This document shows positions 34,115-41,393 of a stretch of 64,000 bases of DNA, one piece after another. Source of the DNA: CAVSJJ01 sp963771015 (lineage in GTDB: Bacteria; Actinomycetota; Actinomycetes; Actinomycetales; Dermatophilaceae); NCBI GenBank assembly GCA_963771015.1, contig CAVYRN010000005.1, positions 806,001-870,000 of the forward strand. The letters are read 5' to 3'. How positions within the stretch are numbered: position 1 is the stretch's first letter; each line of letters begins with the position of its first letter. The translations under genes were made by a program, and so were the position numbers. Under the pieces are notes generated by a model that was not told where the DNA came from, ran no database searches, and saw only the letters and a list, made by a program, of their open reading frames with translations.

Positions 34115-34176
34115 GTCGAGTGGCCACGAATCGCCGTATGCCGTGTGCCCCACACGGCGGTTCGTGGCCACTCGAC
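34115..34176. repeat. Long nested stem-loop between hutH and hutU
   Basis: Outer arms are a perfect 16-bp inverted repeat GTCGAGTGGCCACGAA (34115-34130) / TTCGTGGCCACTCGAC (34161-34176). Inside, CCGTGTG (34141-34147) and CACACGG (34151-34157) pair around CCC. Could attenuate, terminate or process the hutH-hutU transcript. Confidence 0.85.
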
Positions 34177-34249
34177 GGGCGGGTGGGTCGAGTGCGGGTC
34201 GGCCCGGTGGGTGGGTCGACGTGTGCTGGATGGAGTTGTCGGCGAAGGG

Positions 34250-35800
34250 TCAGTGGAGGGGACCGGCGACGGTGCCGGCATACCCGGGGATGGCACCGTC
34301 CCGGACGACGCGGTATGCCGCCTCGAGGTCGGGCGCGAGGAAACGGTCGGGTCCGGGGTCGGTCCGGGTCGTCGCGGTCAGGCCGTCGATGACCGCCGCA
34401 CTCACCGGCGAGGGCTCCAGCGGCGCGCGCAGCCGGATCCCCCGCGCGGCGACGACGAGCTCGATGGCGAGGACGTGGGCGAGGGCGTCGACCGAGCGGC
34501 GCAGCTTGCGGGCCGCCGACCAGCCCATCGAGACGTGGTCCTCCTGCATCGCGCTGCTCGGGATGGAGTCGACCGAGGCCGGGGCGGCGAGCCGCTTCAT
34601 CTCCGAGACCATCGCCGCCTGGGTGTACTGGGCGATCATCATCCCCGAGTCGACGCCGGGATCGTGGGCGAGGAACGGCGGCAACCCGTGGCTGCGCGCC
34701 ACGTCGAGGAAGCGGTCGGTCCTGCGCTCGGCGATGGAGGCGAGGTCGGCGGCCGTGATGGCGAGGAAGTCGAGCACGTAGGCGACGGGCGCGCCGTGGA
34801 AGTTGCCGTTGGACTCGACCCGCCCATCTGGCGTGACGACCGGGTTGTCGACCGCCGAGGCGAGCTCGTACCCGGCAACGCGGGCCGCGTGGTCGAGGGT
34901 GTCACGGACTGCTCCGGCGACCTGTGGGGCACAGCGCAGCGAGTAGGCGTCCTGGACGCGGGTGCAGGCCGCAGGGTCCCGGTGCGACTCCCGGATGGGG
35001 CTGTCCTGCAACACCTTTCGCATGTTCTCGGCAGAGAGCGCCTGCCCGGGCTGGGGCCGCAGTGCATGCAGGTCCGCGGCGAAGACGTCGTCGGTGCCGA
35101 GCAGCCCTTCGACGCTCATGGCCGCCGAGATGTCCGCGGTCGTGACGAGCGCACGCAGGTCGTGGATCGCCAGGCAGAGCATCCCGAGCATGCCGTCGGT
35201 CCCGTTGATGAGGGCCAGACCCTCCTTCTCGCGCAGCTCGACCGGGGCGAGCCCGGCCGCGGCGAGTGCGGTCGCCGAGTCGGTGAGATCTCCGTTGCCG
35301 TCGCGCACCGGCCCCTCGCCCATGAGCGCGAGGGCGCAGTGGGCGAGCGGCGCGAGGTCGCCGGAGCAACCGAGGGAGCCGTACTCGTGGACGACCGGCG
35401 CGATGCCCGCGTTGAGCATCCCGACGTAGGCCGTCAGGGTCCCCTCACGCACCCCGGTGCGGCCGGTCGCCAGGGTCGAGATCCTCAGCAGCATGAGTGC
35501 CCGGACGACCTCGCGCTCGACCTCCGGGCCGGCGCCGGCGGCGTGGCTGCGGATGAGGCTGCGCTGGAGCTGGGTCCGGCTCTCGACCGGGATGTGCCGG
35601 GTCGCGAGGGCGCCGAACCCGGTGGAGACCCCATAGTGCGCAATGGTGTCGTCGGCGAGGGCCTCGATGACGGTGCGAGTTCGCCGGACCTCGGTGAGTG
35701 CCTCGGGGGCGATCTCGACGACAGCGCCGTGCCGGGCGACGGCGACGACCTCCTCGATCGTCAGCGGCCCGATGCCTACGGTGACGGATGCCTTGCTCAT
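34250..35800 (-). CDS. hutH: Histidine ammonia-lyase
   Basis: First step: histidine to urocanate plus ammonia. 516 residues. The MIO cofactor site reads GSLGCSGDLAPLAH with CSG at 145-147, so the triad is Cys-Ser-Gly instead of Ala-Ser-Gly, as I recall from streptomycete enzymes. Other hallmarks: HYGVSTGFG (about 55), EGLALINGT, QDAYSLRCAPQV, ESNGNFHG and SSAMQEDHVSMGW. ATG 35800. A palindromic operator lies 57 nt upstream. Faces the same way as hutU. Confidence 0.98.
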   Translation of the reverse strand: MSKASVTVGIGPLTIEEVVAVARHGAVVEIAPEALTEVRRTRTVIEALADDTIAHYGVSTGFGALATRHIPVESRTQLQRSLIRSHAAGAGPEVEREVVRALMLLRISTLATGRTGVREGTLTAYVGMLNAGIAPVVHEYGSLGCSGDLAPLAHCALALMGEGPVRDGNGDLTDSATALAAAGLAPVELREKEGLALINGTDGMLGMLCLAIHDLRALVTTADISAAMSVEGLLGTDDVFAADLHALRPQPGQALSAENMRKVLQDSPIRESHRDPAACTRVQDAYSLRCAPQVAGAVRDTLDHAARVAGYELASAVDNPVVTPDGRVESNGNFHGAPVAYVLDFLAITAADLASIAERRTDRFLDVARSHGLPPFLAHDPGVDSGMMIAQYTQAAMVSEMKRLAAPASVDSIPSSAMQEDHVSMGWSAARKLRRSVDALAHVLAIELVVAARGIRLRAPLEPSPVSAAVIDGLTATTRTDPGPDRFLAPDLEAAYRVVRDGAIPGYAGTVAGPLH

Positions 35801-35807
35801 GCCTCCC

Positions 35808-35817
35808 ATTGGACCGC
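35808..35817 (-). promoter_or_regulatory. Start-proximal block shared with the amidohydrolase gene
   Basis: GCGGTCCAAT on the minus strand, 7 nt before the hutH ATG; the identical block precedes the GTG of the M20 amidohydrolase gene. Confidence 0.5.
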
Positions 35818-35856
35818 CGCGGCGGCCATCCCAGAAGCCGCGGAGGCGGCATACCG

Positions 35857-35872
35857 TCTCGGATCCCAGACA
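35857..35872. promoter_or_regulatory. Putative hut operator (hutH)
   Basis: GTCTCGGATCCCAGAC, near-perfect 16-bp palindrome, 49 nt from the shared block exactly as at 25236-25251. About 64 nt before a TSS at the start codon, a position more typical of an activator than of a simple roadblock. Confidence 0.7.
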
Positions 35873-35904
35873 ACCTCGCCGGGCCTGCCAGCCCCTCGCC
35901 CGCG

Positions 35905-35957
35905 AAGGGTGGGGTTCCGCCCCTTCAGCGGGAGCGAAGGGGCGGATCGCCACCTTT
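35905..35957. terminator. Hairpin downstream of the D-Ala-D-Ala carboxypeptidase gene
   Basis: Core CCGCCCCTTC (35917-35926) / GAAGGGGCGG (35936-35945) with 9-nt loop, extended outward by nine of twelve pairs. Terminates the upstream gene or belongs to a dispersed palindrome family with 32380-32418. Confidence 0.7.
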
Positions 35958-36012
35958 CGACCGGGGGATGTGGCCGGAAGGGCATGCCGCGCGGGCTCAG
36001 CAGCGCGAAGGC

Positions 36013-37353
36013 TCAGGAGCAGCCGGTGGCGGTTGCGGCGATCTCGTCGACGGCGTTCCGGACCGAGGAGGTGTTGGGCGTGCCGTTGACGACGACCGAG
36101 AAGTAGCGGCGCTCCCCGTCCAGACCCAGGGCCACCCCCGACAGCGCGGTGACGTCGCTGAGGCTGCCGGTCTTGGCCTGGACGATGCCCCGGGCACAGC
36201 TCGTCGGCCCCGTGGTGAACCGCGACACCAGCGTGCCCGTGCGGCCGGCGATGGGCAGCGCGCTCGACCCGAAGACGATGTCGCGCAGCGTGGCGTCGTT
36301 GTCGATGACCCGGAGCAGTCCGGTCAGCGTCCGGGCGGGCGCCCGGTCCCTGCGGGACAGTCCCGACCCGTCGTAGCTGACCCAGCCGTCGATCGGGACC
36401 CCGGAGGACCGCATGACCGACAGCGCGTTGTAGCGTCCGCCGGCCCAGGTCGTCCGGTAGCCGCGGGCCTTGGCCGCCAGACGGAACAGCGCCTCGGCGT
36501 AGTCATTCTGGCTGACGTTGAGCATCGAGGACACGAGCGAGGCGACGGTCGGGGACGACGTCGAGGCGAGCACCCCGGCCGTCGTGGGGGTCGCGGCCCG
36601 TTGGGTGGAACGCACCGTGATCCCCCGGCTCGCGAGCATCGACCGGAAGACGACGACCGCGTCCTTCGACGTGTCCATCGCGTTGTGGCTGTCGACGACG
36701 AGGGCACGCACCGGGGAGATGTCCCACGGGACATAGCTGGACTTCCAACCAGGCGCGTTCGTCGGCCACGGGAAGAGGGTGTCGTCGTAGCGGAGGTCGA
36801 TGACGGTCCGACCCTGGGCCTTGACGGCGCCGGCCGTCGCCGTGGCGAGTGCGCGCATCCGCGACGTGTCCAGACTCGGGTCGCCGCCGCCCTTGAGATA
36901 GAGCAGCCAGCTGCGGGCGGGGTCCTGGAGCGTCGTCGTCGTGATCCGGGCGGACGGGCCGAGGGAGCGGAGTGCGACGTATGCCGTGACGAGCTTGTTG
37001 TTCGACGCGGGCAGGTAGGCGACCTTGGGCCAGCGCGACCAGATCTGCGTCCCGGCGGCGTCGACGACCTGGGCGCTGTAGTGGCTCCCCAGCCCCGGGT
37101 CGCCGGCCCCCGAGCGAAGCCTGTGCTCGATGGCCCACGGGTAGTTGTAGCTGACCCCGTCGACCACGACAGGCGTGGGCGTCAGCGCCGCTCTCGCGAC
37201 CTGCGCCGTCCTCGGCGGCGCCGACGTCGACGCCGCGAGGTCCGCCGCCTCGACGGCGGACCGGGCCGGCGTGGCGCCGGCGGTGAGAGGGACGAGGGAG
37301 AGGGCCAGAGCGCCGGCGAGCGCCGGCATCCAGCGACGAGGGGTTCGCTGCAT
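36013..37353 (-). CDS. dacB: D-alanyl-D-alanine carboxypeptidase, S13 (PBP4-type)
   Basis: Exported penicillin-binding protein of low molecular mass that trims or cuts peptidoglycan stems. 446 residues: signal peptide ending near ATPA/RSA (about 30), SxxK in PASNNK (Ser117, Lys120), SxN in VSQNDY (about 275) and KTG in AKTGSL (about 398). Dipeptide-family YDGSGLSRRDR is conserved. ATG 37353 is preceded at 6 nt by TACGGT (leaderless). Divergent from the IclR/mobA pair. Confidence 0.92.
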   Translation of the reverse strand: MQRTPRRWMPALAGALALSLVPLTAGATPARSAVEAADLAASTSAPPRTAQVARAALTPTPVVVDGVSYNYPWAIEHRLRSGAGDPGLGSHYSAQVVDAAGTQIWSRWPKVAYLPASNNKLVTAYVALRSLGPSARITTTTLQDPARSWLLYLKGGGDPSLDTSRMRALATATAGAVKAQGRTVIDLRYDDTLFPWPTNAPGWKSSYVPWDISPVRALVVDSHNAMDTSKDAVVVFRSMLASRGITVRSTQRAATPTTAGVLASTSSPTVASLVSSMLNVSQNDYAEALFRLAAKARGYRTTWAGGRYNALSVMRSSGVPIDGWVSYDGSGLSRRDRAPARTLTGLLRVIDNDATLRDIVFGSSALPIAGRTGTLVSRFTTGPTSCARGIVQAKTGSLSDVTALSGVALGLDGERRYFSVVVNGTPNTSSVRNAVDEIAATATGCS

Positions 37354-37425
37354 GCCGCCACCGTATGCGGGTCGGACCGCCCGGCGCATGGGCTGAACGG
37401 TCGACACCCCCCTAGGGTGGCGGCC

Positions 37426-38211
37426 ATGACGCCCGCCCGGGCCCGCCGGCCGACCCCCGCACCCGCCGCCGGGCACGCCCTCGACATCCTCGCCCTGCTG
37501 GCCCGGCACGGCGAGCCGGTGCCGGCCACGGCCATCGCCCGACAGCTGGGCCTGCCCCGGTCCAGCGTCTATCACCTGCTCGGCGTCCTACGGGACCGTG
37601 GGTACGTGCGGCATCTCCCGGAGGACCGGCGCTACGGCCTCGGCATCGCGGCATACGAACTCGGGACGGCCTACCAACGGCAGGCGCCACTCCAGCGGCT
37701 GGCCCGGGGCGCCATCGACCGCCTTGTCGACGCGACCGGCCACAACGCGCACCTCGCGATCCTTCACGGCCGTGACGTCCTCTACGTCATCGAGCAGCGC
37801 GCACCGGGCCGGCCGCTGCTCGTCACCGACGTCGGGGTCCGGCTTCCGGCACCCCTCACCGCGACCGGCCTGGCGATGCTCGCCGCGCTGCCGGCCGCCC
37901 AGGTCCGCGCCCTCTTCCCGGACCGGGAGTCCCTCGTCCAGCGTGACGGGCGTGGGGCGGCGAGCCTGTCCGAGCTGCGCCGCGAGCTCAGCGCCGTGCG
38001 ACAACGGGGGTATGCCGCCGAGGATGGCCTGGTCACCCCGGGGCTGAACTCCGTGGCCCGAGCGGTCCTCGACCACAACGGCTACCCTGCAGCAGGGGTG
38101 GCGGTGACCTATCGGGGCGACCTTGTCGACGCGGTGGACACCACCCGGCTCGTCGACGCGGTGGCGATGGCGGCCGCCGACCTCACCCGGCGACTGGGGG
38201 GCAGACGATGA
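37426..38211 (+). CDS. IclR-family transcriptional regulator 2 (candidate HutR)
   Basis: 261 residues: winged HTH (ALDILALLARHGEPVPATAI; LGLPRSSVYHLLGVLRDRGYV) and IclR effector domain (DRLVDATGHNAHLAILHGRD; APLTATGLAMLAALP; GLNSVARAVLDHNGYPAAGV). Regulates an unknown target; closeness to hutH and an IclR-like operator there make it a HutR candidate. ATG 37426 has TAGGGT 7 nt upstream. Its stop overlaps mobA by ATGA, a pairing with no obvious logic. Confidence 0.9.
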   Translation: MTPARARRPTPAPAAGHALDILALLARHGEPVPATAIARQLGLPRSSVYHLLGVLRDRGYVRHLPEDRRYGLGIAAYELGTAYQRQAPLQRLARGAIDRLVDATGHNAHLAILHGRDVLYVIEQRAPGRPLLVTDVGVRLPAPLTATGLAMLAALPAAQVRALFPDRESLVQRDGRGAASLSELRRELSAVRQRGYAAEDGLVTPGLNSVARAVLDHNGYPAAGVAVTYRGDLVDAVDTTRLVDAVAMAAADLTRRLGGRR

Positions 38212-38774
38212 GCAGCGACGTGACGGCCGTCGTGCTGTGCGGTGGGTCGTCCCAGCGGTTCGGAGGCGACAAGCTGGGAGCGTCGATCGCGGGGCGGACC
38301 GTGCTCGACTCGCTGCTCAGCGGGGTCCCCGCCACCTGGGATGTGGTCTGTGTGGGACCGCGACGCGAGACCCCGCGCCCGGTGACCTGGACGAGGGAGC
38401 ACCCGCACGGGTCCGGGCCGCTGTCGGCCGTCGGGGCCGGGGTGGCCGAGGTGCTGTCGCTCGTCACCGTCGTCGTCGCGGGGGACATGCCCTTCGCCGG
38501 GACCTCGCTCGAGCGGCTCGTCGCCACGCTCGACACCGCGCCCGACGACATCGCCGCGGTCGTCGCCACCGACGCCGACGGGTACGCCAACCCGCTGCTC
38601 GCGGCATACCGCACGGACTCGCTGCGGGCCGCGATCCCCGACGACCCGCAGGGTCGGCCCGCCCGCACCCTGCTCGGGTTGGCGCACGACGAGCTCGCCG
38701 TCACCTCGCACCAGGCCGCCGATGTCGACACCCGCGCCGACCTGGACCGGCTGCGCCGGGAGACGGCGTACTAG
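38208..38774 (+). CDS. mobA: MobA-like molybdenum cofactor guanylyltransferase
   Basis: 188-residue nucleotidyltransferase fold: AVVLCGGSSQRFGGDKLGA at the N-terminus (LxGGxSxRxGxDK), VVAGDMPF (metal DMP) and ANPLLAAYRTDSLRAAIPDD. Probably links GMP or CMP to molybdopterin. Shorter than E. coli MobA but complete. Coupled by a 4-nt overlap to the IclR gene. Its TAG shares CTAG with the stop of the convergent chelatase gene. Confidence 0.85.
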   Translation: MSSDVTAVVLCGGSSQRFGGDKLGASIAGRTVLDSLLSGVPATWDVVCVGPRRETPRPVTWTREHPHGSGPLSAVGAGVAEVLSLVTVVVAGDMPFAGTSLERLVATLDTAPDDIAAVVATDADGYANPLLAAYRTDSLRAAIPDDPQGRPARTLLGLAHDELAVTSHQAADVDTRADLDRLRRETAY

Positions 38775-39490
38775 CCGACCGGGGCGGGAGCCGCCACGGC
38801 CCGGCGGTAGCTGCGGACGACGGCCGCGGCGACGGCAGGGTCCTGGGCCAGCGGGCTCGTCAGGTCGGTGACGCCGTGCTCGGAGAGGGTCCGCCGGGCC
38901 TGGTCCCAGAAGTGGCCGGGAGCCAGGAGATGGACCGCCCCGACGAGGCGGGACCTGCCCATCCGCCGCAGGTCGTGACACGCGTCGGCCACGGTGGTGC
39001 CCTCGCCGGCGAGGAAGGCGGCCCGCACCGGCATCACCAGGTCGTCCTCCAGCGCAGCGGCAAGGGCGGTCACCTCGCGCCGCGCCCGGTGGTCACTCGA
39101 CCCCGCCGAGGCGAGCACGGCGCCGGCTCCGGGCCGGTGCTGCCTCAGCGCGGCGAGACGCCGGCCGAGCGACCTCCGGACCGTGCCACCCGCCCCGAGG
39201 GGCGCGGTGAGCGCGGCGTCCGGGGCCCGACGGGCCAGCCGCTGGGGCAGGTCCGCGCGGACGTGGTAGCCGCGGGCCAGGAAGAGCGGCACGACGACCG
39301 CCCGCTCGCCCGCTGCCGCGACGTCCTCGATGGACGGCGCGGCCCGCTCGAGGTAGGCCAGCCGCACCGGCACGTCCGGGTGGCTCTCCGCCAGGCCACC
39401 GCTGACCACGCTGACGAGCTCGTCGAGTGTGCGGCGGCCGACCGGGTCGCCCGTCCCATGGGCGACCACGATGAGAGGCCGCTCCGTCAC
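38771..39490 (-). CDS. Sirohydrochlorin chelatase, CbiX/SirB type
   Basis: Inserts Fe2+ (or Co2+) into sirohydrochlorin. 239 residues with two CbiX half-domains: LIVVAHGTGDPVGRRTL at the start (metal His), ERAVVVPLFLARGYHVRADLP (second His), VLASAGSSDHRARREV and VGAVHLLAPGHFWDQ. GTG 39490 overlaps the cysG stop (GTGA). Last gene of the sulfite-reduction operon, completing siroheme made by CysG. Confidence 0.9.
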   Translation of the reverse strand: MTERPLIVVAHGTGDPVGRRTLDELVSVVSGGLAESHPDVPVRLAYLERAAPSIEDVAAAGERAVVVPLFLARGYHVRADLPQRLARRAPDAALTAPLGAGGTVRRSLGRRLAALRQHRPGAGAVLASAGSSDHRARREVTALAAALEDDLVMPVRAAFLAGEGTTVADACHDLRRMGRSRLVGAVHLLAPGHFWDQARRTLSEHGVTDLTSPLAQDPAVAAAVVRSYRRAVAAPAPVG

Positions 39491-40698
39491 CGGGACCAGG
39501 CCGGGCTCAGGGTGACGACGTCACCGATGACGACGACCGCCGGAGAGGAGGCACCGGCGGCCTCGGCCGCGTCGGCGAGCCCGGCCAGCGGCGCGGTCGT
39601 CACCCGCTGGTCAGCGGCATACCCGCGCTCGACGACGGCCGCAGGACAGCGCGGGTCCCGGCCGTGCTCGACGAGGAGGCCACACGTGCGGCGCAGCGAC
39701 GCCACCCCCATGAGGACGACGAGGGTGTGGTCGCCGCCGGACGGCAGCCGCGGGATCTCGTCGTGGCCGGTGACGACGGTGAAGCCACGGGCGAGACCAC
39801 GGTGGGTCACCGGTATGCCGGCCGCCGCAGGCACCGATGTCGCGCTGCTGACGCCGGGTACGACCTCGACGGGTACCCCCGCGGCCTCGCACGCCAGCCT
39901 CTCCTCCCCACCGCGGCCGAGGACGTACGGGTCGCCCCCCTTGAGCCGGACGACGCCGTGACCCAGCCGGGCCTCGTCGACGAGGAGCGCGTTGATCTCG
40001 TCCTGGCCGGCCAGGTGGTGGCCTGGCGCCTTGCCGACGTGGATGACGCGCACCCCCGGGTGAAGGTGCTCGAGCAGCGAGGTGGGACCGAGGCGGTCGG
40101 CGACGACGACGTCGGCGGCCGCGAGCAGGGTCCGCCCACGGGTCGTCAACAGGTCCTCGGGACCGGGGCCACCGCCGACGAGGGCGACCCAGCCGGTGCT
40201 CGCCCGGGGGCGGCGGGCACGCAGGTCGACGGCGCCGCTCTCGAGACGCGCGACGAGGTCGGCGCGGACCGCTGCCGCGCGCGCCGGGTCGCCGCCGGCA
40301 TGCACCGCAAGAGAGACCGGCCCGTCCGGCGAGGCGACCCGGGCCCGGGCGGGCACCTCGGCGGTACCCCGGCCGGACTCACCGGCGTCGACGGCCCAGA
40401 CCCTGCCCAGCTCGGCATCGGCGACGACGGCCGCGTCCACCGCGCGGTCGCCGGTCGCGGCGTGGACGAGCCAGGCGCCGTCGAGGTCGCCCGGACCGGC
40501 ATAGTCGCGGGCGACCCATTCGAGCCCCTCCGCCACGACGAGGTCGACGAGGTCCTCGCACAGCGCCGGCGCGACGACCCGGACGAGCGCGCCGTCGGCG
40601 ATGAAGCCACCGACCCGACGAGCGGTGACCGGACCGCCGCCCACGGCGACGACGAGGCGACCGGCCAGACGCAGCCCGAGCAGCGTTGGGACGCTCAT
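39487..40698 (-). CDS. cysG: Siroheme synthase: precorrin-2 dehydrogenase and SUMT
   Basis: 403 residues. N-terminal domain (about 1-165): VVAVGGGPVTARRV (NAD site), precorrin-2 dehydrogenase. C-terminal SUMT (about 168-400): VALVGGGPGPEDLLTTRGRTLL, VVVADRL, HVGKAPG, VVRLKGGDPYVLGRGGEE, VVPGVSSATSVPAAAGIPVTHRGLA (split at family motifs), VVLMGV. Methylates uroporphyrinogen III and oxidises precorrin-2; ferrochelation is left to the next gene. ATG 40698 overlaps cysH by ATGA. Confidence 0.95.
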   Translation of the reverse strand: MSVPTLLGLRLAGRLVVAVGGGPVTARRVGGFIADGALVRVVAPALCEDLVDLVVAEGLEWVARDYAGPGDLDGAWLVHAATGDRAVDAAVVADAELGRVWAVDAGESGRGTAEVPARARVASPDGPVSLAVHAGGDPARAAAVRADLVARLESGAVDLRARRPRASTGWVALVGGGPGPEDLLTTRGRTLLAAADVVVADRLGPTSLLEHLHPGVRVIHVGKAPGHHLAGQDEINALLVDEARLGHGVVRLKGGDPYVLGRGGEERLACEAAGVPVEVVPGVSSATSVPAAAGIPVTHRGLARGFTVVTGHDEIPRLPSGGDHTLVVLMGVASLRRTCGLLVEHGRDPRCPAAVVERGYAADQRVTTAPLAGLADAAEAAGASSPAVVVIGDVVTLSPAWSR

Positions 40699-41393
40699 CG
40701 ATGCAACCCGCACTCGGTCTTGGCGGCACCCGCCCATCGCCCGGCACGGGGATCCTCGCCCGCCGCGACCGGGCGGGTGCAGGGAGCGCAGCCGATGCTC
40801 GGGTAGCCCGCGGCGACGAGGGGGTTGACGGGGACGTCGTGCCGCTCGGCGTAGTCGAGGACGTCGTCCTCCGACCACGCCGCCAGCGGCGAGATCTTGA
40901 CGACCTGGTTCCGCTCGTCCCACGCGACGAGGGGGGTGCCGGCCCGGTGGACGGTCTCGTCGCGACGGACGCCGGTCACCCACGCGTCGTATGCCGCGAG
41001 CGCGCGGCGCAGCGGCTCGATCTTGCGCAGTCGGCAGCACGTCGCCGGGTCGCGCTCGAAGAGTCGAGGGCCGAGGAAGGCGTCCTGGCGCTCGACGGTC
41101 CGGATCGGCTGGACCTCGGCGACCCGGACGTCGAGCTCCCAGGCGACCCGGTCGCGGGTGCCGATCGTCTCGGCGAAGTGGTAGCCGGTGTCGATGAAGA
41201 GCACGTCGACGCCGGGCAGGTGCTGGGAGACCAGATGCGGGAGGACGGCGTCGGCCATGCTGCTCGTCACCGCCAGAGAGTGGCCGAACTCGGCCACGGC
41301 CCAGGCGAGGACGGTGTCCGCGGCGGCGTCCCCGAGGACATCGTCGGCAGCCGCGGCGAGGGCACGCAGCTCCCGGGGGTCGCGCGTCGTCAT
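40695..41393 (-). CDS. cysH: Assimilatory APS reductase (CysH, 4Fe-4S type)
   Basis: Reduces adenylyl sulfate to sulfite. 232 residues. Both cysteine pairs of the iron-sulfur type are present (CC at 119-120, CAPC at 202-205) with ECGLH at the C-terminus (Cys228 catalytic), which favours APS over PAPS. SSMADAVLPHL and DTGYHFAET bind substrate. ATG 41393 overlaps the sulfite reductase stop (ATGA). No cysD/cysN in the window. Confidence 0.96.
   Translation of the reverse strand: MTTRDPRELRALAAAADDVLGDAAADTVLAWAVAEFGHSLAVTSSMADAVLPHLVSQHLPGVDVLFIDTGYHFAETIGTRDRVAWELDVRVAEVQPIRTVERQDAFLGPRLFERDPATCCRLRKIEPLRRALAAYDAWVTGVRRDETVHRAGTPLVAWDERNQVVKISPLAAWSEDDVLDYAERHDVPVNPLVAAGYPSIGCAPCTRPVAAGEDPRAGRWAGAAKTECGLHR

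Noticed and set aside
34250..35800. Loss of the MIO Ala in HutH (CSG instead of ASG)
   Set aside because: Cys-Ser-Gly is, as far as I recall, normal in actinobacterial histidine ammonia-lyases, and all other active-site blocks are intact.
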